The position numbers were made by a program, and so were the translations under genes. From Alkalimonas mucilaginosa (GTDB lineage: Bacteria; Pseudomonadota; Gammaproteobacteria; Enterobacterales; Alteromonadaceae), in the NCBI RefSeq assembly GCF_036327005.1, contig NZ_JAUGZK010000012.1, forward strand, positions 54,009 to 118,008: a stretch of 64,000 nucleotides of DNA, read 5' to 3'. Within the stretch, counting starts at the first letter, position 1. Every line of letters begins with the position of its first letter. The notes beneath the pieces were generated by a model that worked only from the letters and a program-made list of their open reading frames with translations, was not told the origin of the DNA and ran no database searches. This document shows, piece after piece, positions 44,787 to 53,206 of the stretch.

Positions 44787-45946
44787 TCTTCCACCTCGGC
44801 TACGGCTGAAAACACCGGCACCGGCAAACGTTCGCCAGTCATAGTTCCACGATAAAACTGGCCCTCTTGCCACAGCAGCAGCTCGCCGCTTTCGCCGCGT
44901 TTGATATTGCTATCGACCGAGTACACCCGGCCATCAAAGTGTTGATAGACGCCATCCATGGAGGTATGACCCACCACCAGATGGTGCACTCCTAAACGTT
45001 GCACCAGATCTTCGACCTGAGCAGCAGTAACTGCATCCCGCTCACGGAAGTAGCCACGAAACCAGAGCGGTCCCAGGCGGCCATAAAGAAAGGCCAGCAG
45101 TGGTTGTTCCATCAGCTCTGCCCGGGGAATCCCCAAAGATTGACGATAGGCTTCATTGACCTCTTGCCGGCTCATACCCAGCGCCAGATAATCCGGGTGG
45201 ACGCCAGCATGCATAATCAGCATATCATTCAGCTGTACCAGCACGGGTTTGCTGCGAAGCCAGCGCCCTAGTACGGTGTCGTCATTGAAGAGTTCGCTGT
45301 AGCTTACCCCCAGCAGTTGTTCAACCTGGCGGTATTTGGGATGGATGTAGCGTAAGTCGTTGTACAGTACCATGGTCTCATGGTTACCAAGCAGCAGATG
45401 CAAACGACCACCAGCAGCCTGAGCTTGCTGATCCAGCCGGTAAAACAGCCACAATAACTCGGTGACTTTGTCGCCGCGGTCCATCAAATCCCCGGCCAGT
45501 ACCAGGTGGCCATCACCAAAGCTCCAGTTCAGTTCACTGTCCAGGATCTGATGCGCTTGCAGCAGTTGTACAGTTACCTGGTACTGGCCATGCAAGTCGC
45601 TAAAAATAGCAACCCTGGGTGCTGAGAACTTTATGTCGAGGCTGTCAGCGCTATTTTTATCATGCAACATCACAGCTTCACTTTGAGCACAACGTGCCGG
45701 GATCTGATTGGTCTGGGCGAGATTTAATTGCTGTTGCTGTACACTGCCCCGACAAATCCAACTGACTTGCAACGCATCTTCGGTGAGGTAACGGGCATAG
45801 GGGCCATCCTGCAATTGCAGCAAACGTAGATCCTCCACCGGTGCGGCTTCAGCCTCCAGCATGGTGAATAGCTGCAACAACAACAGGTAAGTTACTGTTG
45901 CTAACGCAATCAGCAACAATGGCACAATGGCACGACGCATAGCCAT
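44783..45946 (-). CDS. Calcineurin-like metallophosphoesterase
   Basis: This 387-residue protein has an N-terminal membrane helix (about residues 7-30), a spacer, then a phosphoesterase domain. DLH at 117-119, GDLMDRG at 152-158, GNHE at 187-190, and later His motifs (HAGVHPD, VGHTSMDG) give the two-metal site. It resembles Shewanella-like protein phosphatases. I start at ATG 45946 because GGAGG lies eight bases upstream; an in-frame TTG at 45967 precedes that site. The catalytic domain is probably periplasmic. It is followed by and coupled to the serine dehydratase gene. Confidence 0.88.
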   Translation of the reverse strand: MAMRRAIVPLLLIALATVTYLLLLQLFTMLEAEAAPVEDLRLLQLQDGPYARYLTEDALQVSWICRGSVQQQQLNLAQTNQIPARCAQSEAVMLHDKNSADSLDIKFSAPRVAIFSDLHGQYQVTVQLLQAHQILDSELNWSFGDGHLVLAGDLMDRGDKVTELLWLFYRLDQQAQAAGGRLHLLLGNHETMVLYNDLRYIHPKYRQVEQLLGVSYSELFNDDTVLGRWLRSKPVLVQLNDMLIMHAGVHPDYLALGMSRQEVNEAYRQSLGIPRAELMEQPLLAFLYGRLGPLWFRGYFRERDAVTAAQVEDLVQRLGVHHLVVGHTSMDGVYQHFDGRVYSVDSNIKRGESGELLLWQEGQFYRGTMTGERLPVPVFSAVAEVEE

Positions 45947-46006
45947 GGAACAGCCCTCCAGATACAAAACGAATGCTCAGCTGGCAGGGTGGAATAAAGC
46001 AGGATG

Positions 46007-46045
46007 AATCACCAGTGCTGAAGCTCCATTCTGCAACTGGTGATT
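46007..46045 (+). terminator. Rightward-facing hairpin with U-rich tail
   Basis: AATCACCAGT (46007-46016) pairs perfectly with ACTGGTGATT (46036-46045), followed on the + strand by a T-rich stretch (GTCTTTTCTTTATCTATT and more). It has the form of a Rho-independent terminator for rightward transcription, yet all neighbouring genes run left. It might end an unseen short + transcript, or act bidirectionally. Confidence 0.5.
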
Positions 46046-46092
46046 GTCTTTTCTTTATCTATTTTTTATTTTTCAGTACGTTATGAAGTGAT

Positions 46093-46932
46093 TTATACTT
46101 GTTGAAGCAGGCTGCTGAGTGAAGGCCGGGTGGCTTGCTGGTAGAAGCCGGCAATCACCTGACTGCGACGTTGCAATGTTTCGGTATCAGAATTGGCTGC
46201 AGTACCGGCAGTTGATACACGGATTTGCTCCTCGGCCGCTCTATTGGCCTTAACACGGCGCGGTGTTGCAGGTTCATCGCTGCGGGCAATAGCCTCTCTG
46301 GCCATCTCCGCTCTGGCGGCCAGCATCCGCCGGCTGGCCTCGGCGGCTATACGCCGATCGGCCGCTGAAGGCTCTGCGGGTGCTAATGCTGCTGCACGGA
46401 CTTGCTGCATTTTTTGTGCTGTGGCCTGAGGATTGTCTGGGATTTCAGACAAATCAATTTGTACTTCACCGCCTACAGCGTACTGATTACCATCCGGGCC
46501 ACGTTGATAGGTGTAGCTGGGGGCACTGGCGTATTGACCACCAACAGCCGCGTGCGCCTGTTCATGAGCGCGCACTTCCCGATCTCTGGCACGCAGTTCA
46601 CGCAGTGCTTGTTGCTCTTTTTGCTCTGCTGCTTGCTGACGTTGTTGCTCATCGTCGGAGCGGCCTTGCTGATCCTGCGCCGCATCCTGTTCCCGACCAC
46701 GCACAGCCGTATTGGTTTCGGTGTCGGCTGGCTCATTGCGCTGCGGGCTTTGACCGGGCTGTAACTGCTGCTGCCTCTTATCATCGCTAACCACTGGCTT
46801 TTCAGCCGAAGTTTTAGCCGCTTCCTGTACCGGCTCAAACAGATCCCGTCGCTGATTATCCCGTCGCGCCATCTCCGTTGCCGGATTGGCGGTATTCAGG
46901 CTGACATTAGGATAATTCGACGTGATTAGCAT
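46093..46932 (-). CDS. SprA-related putative metalloprotease
   Basis: This 279-residue protein has a low-complexity, Gln/Glu-rich first half (about 20-110). The core RARDREVRAHEQAHAAVGGQ has HEQAH at 123-127, fitting the HExxH zinc motif, followed by YASAPSYTYQRGPDGNQYAVGGEVQIDLSE. That is the SprA-related family core, found in many bacteria (for example Campylobacter) as a putative metalloprotease of unknown role. There is no signal peptide. It is read with the flagellar-like gene 5 bases upstream, so one operon is likely. Confidence 0.8.
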   Translation of the reverse strand: MLITSNYPNVSLNTANPATEMARRDNQRRDLFEPVQEAAKTSAEKPVVSDDKRQQQLQPGQSPQRNEPADTETNTAVRGREQDAAQDQQGRSDDEQQRQQAAEQKEQQALRELRARDREVRAHEQAHAAVGGQYASAPSYTYQRGPDGNQYAVGGEVQIDLSEIPDNPQATAQKMQQVRAAALAPAEPSAADRRIAAEASRRMLAARAEMAREAIARSDEPATPRRVKANRAAEEQIRVSTAGTAANSDTETLQRRSQVIAGFYQQATRPSLSSLLQQV

Positions 46933-46937
46933 AGCAG

Positions 46938-47219
46938 CTAAGCCTTGGTGTCAATCAAGCTACCAAGCATACTGCTGGCCGTTTCAATGGAACGAACATT
47001 GGCTTGCGCCAACCGTTGCTGCACCACCAAATCAACCAGACTGGCTTCCAAACTGGGCAAGGTTGCCGCGCCCGGCGGTTCAGTATTGGCGAGGCTCTCT
47101 GCCACAGCCCCGGTCTGGGGCCGGGTTTGCCGGTTGATAGCAAGGGTACTTTGCGTGATACCATCACTGGCTGACTGCAGCCCCTGCATGCCAGAGGCAA
47201 AAGCCGATTGTATGTTCAT
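46938..47219 (-). CDS. 93-residue protein with flagellar-axial-like ends
   Basis: This small protein begins MNIQSAFASGMQGLQSASDGI and ends with DLVVQQRLAQANVRSIETASSMLGSLID. Both ends resemble the N- and C-terminal helices of flagellar rod, hook and FlgK-type proteins, where the usual C-terminus is 'L..L...QR.YEAN.K.I.T...M...L...'. The middle is short, with no hook or filament domain. No flagellar genes are near. It directly precedes the SprA-like gene, 5 bases apart. Whether it polymerises or merely retains the fold is unknown. Confidence 0.6.
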   Translation of the reverse strand: MNIQSAFASGMQGLQSASDGITQSTLAINRQTRPQTGAVAESLANTEPPGAATLPSLEASLVDLVVQQRLAQANVRSIETASSMLGSLIDTKA

Positions 47220-47243
47220 ACCTACCCCGCGTCACCTGACTAC

Positions 47244-47264
47244 AATGGTTAATTATTAACCATT
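47244..47264. promoter_or_regulatory. A+T-rich 9-bp dyad, terminator or operator
   Basis: AATGGTTAA-TTA-TTAACCATT is a perfect dyad of 9-bp arms, 25 bases upstream of the flagellar-like gene and 40 bases downstream of bioH. A poly-T stretch (CTTTATTTTTG) precedes it on the leftward strand. It could be an operator for the SprA-like pair or a weak end for bioH. Confidence 0.35.
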
Positions 47265-47303
47265 TTGAGTCAAAAATAAAGCTTGCTCGCCATGGCGCAG
47301 AGG

Positions 47304-48071
47304 TTAAGCCGGTAATTGCTGCCGGATCGACCTGAGCCAGGCCGTACTTTCTGTTGGATGCGAGATAAAAGATGCATGCGAGGCATGGGCAAAGCAATGC
47401 GTTTTGGCCGTCGGCATGAGCAGCTGCAGGGCTTGTTCTGCTCCAATCGGTACCAGGGTATCCAAACGACCAAAGGCAGCGTATACCGGTAGTGGCAATC
47501 GGGCCAATTCAGTTCGCAAATCAGAGTCTTGCAGCAGTAGCAAACCACCGCTAACGGCTGCTGGCGATGGAGCAGGCAATTGCAAAATAGCATGGCGTAG
47601 CTGCTTGATATCCTCTTTGGCACTTGGACTGCCCATTGCCTGTATCGCCAGAAAACGCTGAATCGTCAATGCCATGTCTTTACTTAACTGCTGCTGGAAT
47701 TGCGTAAAGACCTGCGCCGACATGCCTGGCCAATCCGGTTGCGCCATAAAACAGGGGGAAGCAGCCAGCAACGCCAGTGCCCGCACTTGCTGCGGATAGC
47801 GCCGGGCCAGCTCAATGCCAACCAAGCCTCCGAGTGACCAGCCACATACCACGGCTCTGTCTGGCAGTTGTGGCTGCAACAGCATACAAATCGCAGCTAA
47901 ACTATAAGGCTCAGGGCAGCCTGGGCTCAGACCAAAGCCCGGTAAATCCAGGGTATGTACTTGCCAGTCAGGCTGCAGCAATGGCAACCACTGCTGCCAG
48001 ACCGCCTGATTCATACCCCAGCCATGCAGTAAAACCAGATCCGGCTTGCGCAACTTGCTCACGTAAAGCAT
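47304..48071 (-). CDS. bioH: Pimeloyl-ACP methyl ester esterase
   Basis: This 255-residue alpha/beta hydrolase frees pimeloyl-ACP for biotin synthesis. HGWGMNQAVW at 16-25 is the oxyanion-hole region. The nucleophile Ser79 is in GWSLGG, and the Asp (FGRLDTLVP) and His (HASHASFI) complete the triad. The opening LVLLHGWGMN matches BioH (LVLLHGWGLN in E. coli). The start is uncertain: ATG 48071 has GGAG only one base before it, while GTG 48062 is ten bases from that site. Divergent from comF with few bases between, as in E. coli bioH-gntX. Confidence 0.88.
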   Translation of the reverse strand: MLYVSKLRKPDLVLLHGWGMNQAVWQQWLPLLQPDWQVHTLDLPGFGLSPGCPEPYSLAAICMLLQPQLPDRAVVCGWSLGGLVGIELARRYPQQVRALALLAASPCFMAQPDWPGMSAQVFTQFQQQLSKDMALTIQRFLAIQAMGSPSAKEDIKQLRHAILQLPAPSPAAVSGGLLLLQDSDLRTELARLPLPVYAAFGRLDTLVPIGAEQALQLLMPTAKTHCFAHASHASFISHPTESTAWLRSIRQQLPA

Positions 48072-48098
48072 ACTCCATAAAAACACAAATAAACAATT

Positions 48099-48815
48099 AT
48101 GCTACAAAAAGTCCTGCATCAACTAATGCCCAATCGCTGCTTGTGGTGCGATCTGCCAGTTCATAGTCCGGGCCAGCAAGTCTGCAATTGTTGTGAAGCA
48201 GCTTTGCCTGGTTTTGATATCGAGTTTTATCAAGGTAATTTGCTGTGGTTACCTGCCGTACAACAAGGCTTACCGAAGCTGTACGCCGAACGCTTGCTTA
48301 GCCTGAGCTGGTACCAACCACCTTTCGATTATGCCATCAGTCAGTGGAAGCTCCAACACCAGCTGGCTGCAGGACATTTTCTGCTGCAACAATTCCGACA
48401 GTTAGCACAGCGGTATCAGGCGGCCGGTTTTCCGCTACCCGACTGTCTTTGCTACATACCGATGCCGGCCTGGCGCTATCTGCGGCGGGGCTTTAACCAG
48501 GCCGAATTGCTGGCTCAGACACTGGCACAAACCTGGCAAGTACCAGTGCTGCCACTGCTGCAACGCCAACGTAGCGGCCAGCACCAACGGCTGCTAAAAC
48601 GTGCGCAGCGTCAGCACAACAGTAAGCGGTTATTTCAGCTTAATCCGGCTTTTCGCAAGCAACTGCCGGAGCTTGGCCGGATCGCACTGGTGGATGATGT
48701 TATTACCACTGGTAGCACAGTGCAGCATGCCTGTCGCTGCCTGCAGCAAGGCGGTGCAACTCCGCTACAACTCTGGACTCTGGCGATTACAGCCAAAGAC
48801 CGCAGAGCGCGCTGA
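48099..48815 (+). CDS. ComF/GntX-family phosphoribosyltransferase-like protein
   Basis: This 238-residue protein has an N-terminal zinc ribbon (CLWC at 14-17 and CNCC at 29-32) and a type I PRTase fold with the PRPP loop ALVDDVITTGST near residues 198-209. ComF proteins are needed for DNA uptake in transformable bacteria; GntX is the E. coli form. The position opposite bioH agrees with both. FNQAELLAQTLA near 148 is a family motif. Confidence 0.93.
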   Translation: MLQKVLHQLMPNRCLWCDLPVHSPGQQVCNCCEAALPGFDIEFYQGNLLWLPAVQQGLPKLYAERLLSLSWYQPPFDYAISQWKLQHQLAAGHFLLQQFRQLAQRYQAAGFPLPDCLCYIPMPAWRYLRRGFNQAELLAQTLAQTWQVPVLPLLQRQRSGQHQRLLKRAQRQHNSKRLFQLNPAFRKQLPELGRIALVDDVITTGSTVQHACRCLQQGGATPLQLWTLAITAKDRRAR

Positions 48816-48858
48816 CTGGCATACTGCGCCGTTCGCTCTTACCAGTTTCCAACCCCGC

Positions 48859-51405
48859 TTACTCTTCGTCTTCAGCCTGACCTCTGGCATTGAAGGCATG
48901 CCCCAGATACATGGCATTGACCAGCAAGCGGCTGCTGCCCTTAAAGTAGCCACGAAATACCGGGTTATCCGTCATGGCAATCACCCGGCCCCGACCATGA
49001 TTATGAGCCAGCAGTACAGCCGACTGAGCAATCCGGGGGACAAACTCAGGTGCCGTATAACCCGCCAAATGTGGCTGCTCACTGTACAAGGCAACGTTCA
49101 CAAAAGGCGCAGACGATGGCTGCAACAGCAGGGTACTGTTTTTAAACACCGGTAGGCGCTCTCGCGGCAAACCAAAGGTCAGCGGATGGGTAGGATCCAA
49201 TTCAGCTTCAAAAATAGCACCGGCGATACGCTGCCTGGCCGCTAGCGCTTCCTGATCACCATAACGCAACCCCTGATGCGAAATCATCCGGTTCATTTCT
49301 GCGGGCTGCCACAGTTGGGCTTGCAGTACATCGTGTTGCACCAGCCAGCTAAGAGCGCGCTTTTGTCCCCATAAAATACCGCCATTATTCAACCAGCGCT
49401 TTAAGTGTTCCTGCTCGGCACTGTTCCAGGCCTGATAATTACCATCTGGCAACACAATATGGCTGTAACGGCTTAGATCAATGCGACTAAAGCGCTCAGG
49501 CTCGACCATGCTTGGCGAAATACCGGCCAGCCGCTCTAAGTTGTACCACAACTCACCTGCTTCGGTTGAGTTCATGCCCGGCCCGGCGATAAGCAGCACT
49601 TCCGGCAATTGCACCGGCACAAAACGAAAGCTACCTAAGTCACTGCCCTGCGGTGTTAAGCCGGTTTGAATCGCGGCTACGGGTAAGGCAAAGCGCTGTT
49701 GTGCCGCTTGCAAACGGGCAAACCAGTCAGGTTGTTGCTGCAAGCCTGCAGGAATGAGTACCGAACCGGCAATAAAGGACTGAGGTCCGTCACTGGTAAT
49801 GGCGGTAAAATCAGCCTGGGCCATCTTCACTTTGATGCCAGCTGCCAGTATGGTCTGCAACAACAAAGGCGCACGCTGATCCTGCCAGGAAAACGCATAG
49901 GCATAAGCGCCAGCTTCCGGCGCAACCACAGCCTGGATCACTTCAACCCAGGGTTCACTGGCCAGAGTACGGCCCGGATCACGCTGCACCCGACGAAACT
50001 CAATGTTGTAGGCATACGGCAAGGTCCAACTGGAAACATCGTAAAAGGTATTGTCCGGAAAGTTTCTCCGGGTGCTAAAAGCACCTTTAAGCAAGCGGTA
50101 CTGAGGTTGTTGCAAAGGGACATAATAACTTTCCCCCGCTTTGTAGCTGTACTGGCCATCCTGCCAGTCTCGCGCCAGCGGATACACCTCGATTTGATGC
50201 TGCCGCAACAACCGCAGCAAGGCATGCAGCCGGCTTTTATCCTCAGACTCGGTTAACATGTAACCACGAAAGCTCTCCTGCCTGGCCTCAGTTTGCCCTA
50301 GCCGGAAAAAGTCCTGCTGATACCGTAGCAACTCAGTACGGTACTCCACCGCACCGCGAATAGTTGATAAAGACGTCAGCAACTGATTACGGATGGTGTG
50401 CTCAAAGGTAAGAACACCATGGATGGACTCCTGAGCGTGGCCCCGGCTACTGGCTTGTTCATACAAGATCCCGATAGCACCCGTCACATCCGGATAAGTT
50501 GAGCCTTTCCCAATGTAAAAATCGTCAAAGCTTTCTTCGGTGTAATACAACTCTTTCGCCTGATCCAGGCTGGCTGCATGGAACTCGGCCAGGGTGCGGG
50601 TTAGCTCAAAGTTGCGCTCGGGAGTCAGCGGATAATTACGGCTTGGGATCCCTGGCTGAAAGAAATAGGTGCTGTTGGTACCCATCTCATGAAAATCGGC
50701 CAGCACTTGCGGTAACCAGCGGTGATACTCGGCAATGCGGGCCTGGCTTTCGGGGTGTTGCAACAACAGCCAGTCACGATTTAAGTCAAACCAGTAGTGG
50801 TTTGGCCGACCATTGGGCCAGGGTTCCACATGCTCCCGGTGCTGCGGATCAGCTACCGGAGTACGGCCACGATGCATATTCACCCAGTGTGAGAAACGGT
50901 CGTGCCCATCCGGGTTTAGGCTGGGCTGTATTAAAATCACCGCCTCATCCAGCCATTGCTGCACTTCTTGCTCTTTGGCCGCAGCCAGATAATACGCCAA
51001 AGCCACAGCGGCATGAGCAGCACTGGGTTCATTGCCATGTACGCCATAACCTAGCCAAATCACTACCGGAGCATCCGCAGCCAGCGCCTGCCCCTGACTT
51101 TGTGCCAAATTTTGCTGACGAATACTGTCAAGCCGAGCCAGGTTGTGCTCGGAGGAGATCACCAGTTGCAGCAAAGGGCGCCGCTCATGGCTGTAGCCAA
51201 TTTCTTGCAGAATCACCCGCGGGGATTGCGCCGCCAACCGTTCAAAATACAGTTGTATTTGATCGTGACGCCAATGCCATTCGCCCATAGCAAAACCTGC
51301 CGTTTGCGCTGGCGTTGGGATCTGTGGATCCAGCATACTTTCCGGCCAGACAGCAGATAGACGAAAACTGCAGGCAAGCAGCAGAAGAAGCAGGATTTTT
51401 TTCAT
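48859..51405 (-). CDS. Exported M14-family zinc carboxypeptidase
   Basis: This 848-residue secreted peptidase has a signal peptide (MKKILLLLLLACSFRLSA) and an M14 domain at about 40-345. GYGVHGNEPS gives the His and Glu zinc ligands, SLNPDGHDRF the substrate Arg region, and ADFHEMGTNS the later His/Glu. A C-terminal half with VLPDGNYQAW and MTDNPVFRGYF resembles a glutamine-amidotransferase-like (ThuA/GATase) domain, a common partner in this M14 group. GGAG lies eight bases before ATG 51405; an upstream in-frame ATG at 51441 is less likely. The gene converges with comF. Confidence 0.88.
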   Translation of the reverse strand: MKKILLLLLLACSFRLSAVWPESMLDPQIPTPAQTAGFAMGEWHWRHDQIQLYFERLAAQSPRVILQEIGYSHERRPLLQLVISSEHNLARLDSIRQQNLAQSQGQALAADAPVVIWLGYGVHGNEPSAAHAAVALAYYLAAAKEQEVQQWLDEAVILIQPSLNPDGHDRFSHWVNMHRGRTPVADPQHREHVEPWPNGRPNHYWFDLNRDWLLLQHPESQARIAEYHRWLPQVLADFHEMGTNSTYFFQPGIPSRNYPLTPERNFELTRTLAEFHAASLDQAKELYYTEESFDDFYIGKGSTYPDVTGAIGILYEQASSRGHAQESIHGVLTFEHTIRNQLLTSLSTIRGAVEYRTELLRYQQDFFRLGQTEARQESFRGYMLTESEDKSRLHALLRLLRQHQIEVYPLARDWQDGQYSYKAGESYYVPLQQPQYRLLKGAFSTRRNFPDNTFYDVSSWTLPYAYNIEFRRVQRDPGRTLASEPWVEVIQAVVAPEAGAYAYAFSWQDQRAPLLLQTILAAGIKVKMAQADFTAITSDGPQSFIAGSVLIPAGLQQQPDWFARLQAAQQRFALPVAAIQTGLTPQGSDLGSFRFVPVQLPEVLLIAGPGMNSTEAGELWYNLERLAGISPSMVEPERFSRIDLSRYSHIVLPDGNYQAWNSAEQEHLKRWLNNGGILWGQKRALSWLVQHDVLQAQLWQPAEMNRMISHQGLRYGDQEALAARQRIAGAIFEAELDPTHPLTFGLPRERLPVFKNSTLLLQPSSAPFVNVALYSEQPHLAGYTAPEFVPRIAQSAVLLAHNHGRGRVIAMTDNPVFRGYFKGSSRLLVNAMYLGHAFNARGQAEDEE

Positions 51406-51478
51406 AACAGACTCTCCAAAGACACTGTACTTAGTGTCCAATAAAGTAGGGACAAACTCAAGCTGGGCTGGAAACCGG

Positions 51479-51507
51479 TTGCAAGGAAGAGTATCATAGC
51501 TTATAAC
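51479..51507 (+). promoter_or_regulatory. Sigma-70 promoter of nfuA
   Basis: TTGCAA at 51479-51484 (4 of 6 to TTGACA), a 17-base spacer and TATAAC at 51502-51507 (5 of 6 to TATAAT) lie 25 bases before the nfuA ATG, giving a start near 51514. Confidence 0.6.
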
Positions 51508-51532
51508 CTAGTAAATTAGTCAGGTACTACCG

Positions 51533-52111
51533 ATGATTTCTATTTCCGAAACCGCCCAAGGCCATTTTGTCAAACTGCTGGAGAAGCAACCGGCAGGTAC
51601 CCATATTCGCGTTTTTGTTGTTAACCCCGGTACCGCCAGTGCGGAATGCGGCGTTTCCTATTGCCCACCGGATTCGGTCGAAGACAGCGATATTCAACTG
51701 CCTTTTAATGGCTTTTCAGCCGTGGTTGACGCCGAAAGCCAATCTTTTCTGGTCGATGCTGAAATCGATTTTGTTACCGATCAAATGGGTTCGCAGCTCA
51801 CATTAAAAGCGCCGAATGCCAAAGTTCGCAAGGTGAGTGACAATGCGCCATTGCGTGAACGGGTACAATACATGATTGATGCCGAGATTAATCCACAGCT
51901 AGCCAATCATGGCGGTAATGTTAGCGTGGTGGAGCTGAGTGAAGCAGGTGTGGTCGTGCTGCAATTTGGCGGTGGCTGCAATGGTTGTGCCCAGGTTGAT
52001 TTGACTTTAAAAGAAGGCATTGAAAAAGAGCTGCTAAATCGCTTTGCCGGTGAACTGACTGGTGTGAAAGACATTACTGAACACCAGCGTGGTGAACATT
52101 CCTACTACTAA
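51533..52111 (+). CDS. nfuA: Fe-S cluster carrier NfuA
   Basis: This 192-residue protein carries [4Fe-4S] clusters to client proteins. A degenerate A-type domain (about 1-95) precedes the Nfu domain with GGGCNGCAQ, whose Cys149 and Cys152 match the E. coli NfuA cluster ligands. Length agrees (191 in E. coli). The gene is divergent from the M14 peptidase gene and has its own sigma-70 promoter. Proximity to bioH/comF is shared with E. coli (gntX-nfuA). Confidence 0.97.
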   Translation: MISISETAQGHFVKLLEKQPAGTHIRVFVVNPGTASAECGVSYCPPDSVEDSDIQLPFNGFSAVVDAESQSFLVDAEIDFVTDQMGSQLTLKAPNAKVRKVSDNAPLRERVQYMIDAEINPQLANHGGNVSVVELSEAGVVVLQFGGGCNGCAQVDLTLKEGIEKELLNRFAGELTGVKDITEHQRGEHSYY

Positions 52112-52132
52112 GACGATTTTTGAGGTGCGGCC

Positions 52133-53173
52133 ATGAAACTCACCCTTCCTACGCTTTTACTGCTTGGGTTGACAGCACTGCTGCCAGCCCATGCGGCCGT
52201 GATTTTGATCTATCATCATATCGCTGATACAACGCCCAGAGTCAGCAGCACTACGGAAGATGAACTGCGCCAGCATTTGACGCATCTGCAGGAACATGGC
52301 TTTGAAGTCATAGGACTGGATATACTGCTTAACAAACTGCAAGCTGGCGAGTCGGTACCGCACAATGCTGTCGCCATCACCTTCGATGATGGTTACGCCA
52401 ACAATTACACCGCTGCGCATCCTATCCTGATGGAGTTTGGCGTGCCCTATACCATCTTTATCAGCCCCGGCGATATCGATAGTCGTACCGGTCCGGTGTT
52501 AAGCTGGGAGCAGATCCGCCGCATGAGTGACGATGGCGTGCTGGTCGCCAACCATGCCATGCAGCATGAAAAAATGGCTCAGCCTGAGCCGGGGGAGTCC
52601 GAAGCGGACTGGCTTAAGCGGATGCAGCAAAACATACTGGATGCTGAGCGCCGTATCAAAGAAGAAACCGGCCAAAGCCATCGTTACCTGGCTTACCCTT
52701 ATGGTGAATTCAGCCCGAAACTGGAGGCCTTGGTCAAAGAGCTTGGCTTTATTGGTATTGGCCAGCAATCAGGTGCGGTCGGCCCCAGCACCAAGCTCAC
52801 CCGGGTGCCGCGCTTTCCTGCCGCCGGGCGTTTTGCTGAGATGTCGGATTTGGCACAGAAACTGCGCACTCTACCTTTTACCATCCTAGAGCATGTGCAA
52901 GCCGATCCTATAGTGCAAAGTGGGCAAAATCCGCCTACCCTGTCGCTGCGTTTGCAAGTCGAGGATTTCCGCCCCTCGCAGCTGCGCTGTTATGCCGGTA
53001 TGGAAGTGATCGAACCAAATTGGCTGGAGGATGGCCAAACCTTTGTTGCCAGCGCCAGCAAACCGATGAACCGAGGTCGCAGCCGCTACAACTGCACAGC
53101 CCCATCCATCAGTAAAGCCGGCTACTTTTACTGGTACTCGCAGCCCTGGCTTTATGGCCGCTCCAGCGATTAG
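52133..53173 (+). CDS. Exported polysaccharide deacetylase
   Basis: This 346-residue enzyme has a signal peptide (about 1-21) and a NodB-type deacetylase domain. AITFDDGYAN with Asp85/Asp86 is the metal and general-base motif. ANHAMQHEKM supplies His ligands, and AYPYGEFSP the later conserved Pro/Tyr motif. The C-terminal 100 residues form an extra beta domain. It probably deacetylates N-acetylated glycans in the periplasm or outside. It follows nfuA by 21 bases and may share its transcript. Confidence 0.9.
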   Translation: MKLTLPTLLLLGLTALLPAHAAVILIYHHIADTTPRVSSTTEDELRQHLTHLQEHGFEVIGLDILLNKLQAGESVPHNAVAITFDDGYANNYTAAHPILMEFGVPYTIFISPGDIDSRTGPVLSWEQIRRMSDDGVLVANHAMQHEKMAQPEPGESEADWLKRMQQNILDAERRIKEETGQSHRYLAYPYGEFSPKLEALVKELGFIGIGQQSGAVGPSTKLTRVPRFPAAGRFAEMSDLAQKLRTLPFTILEHVQADPIVQSGQNPPTLSLRLQVEDFRPSQLRCYAGMEVIEPNWLEDGQTFVASASKPMNRGRSRYNCTAPSISKAGYFYWYSQPWLYGRSSD

Positions 53174-53206
53174 TCGCTGGATGCAGCACCAAGCAAGGAC
53201 GTCACT

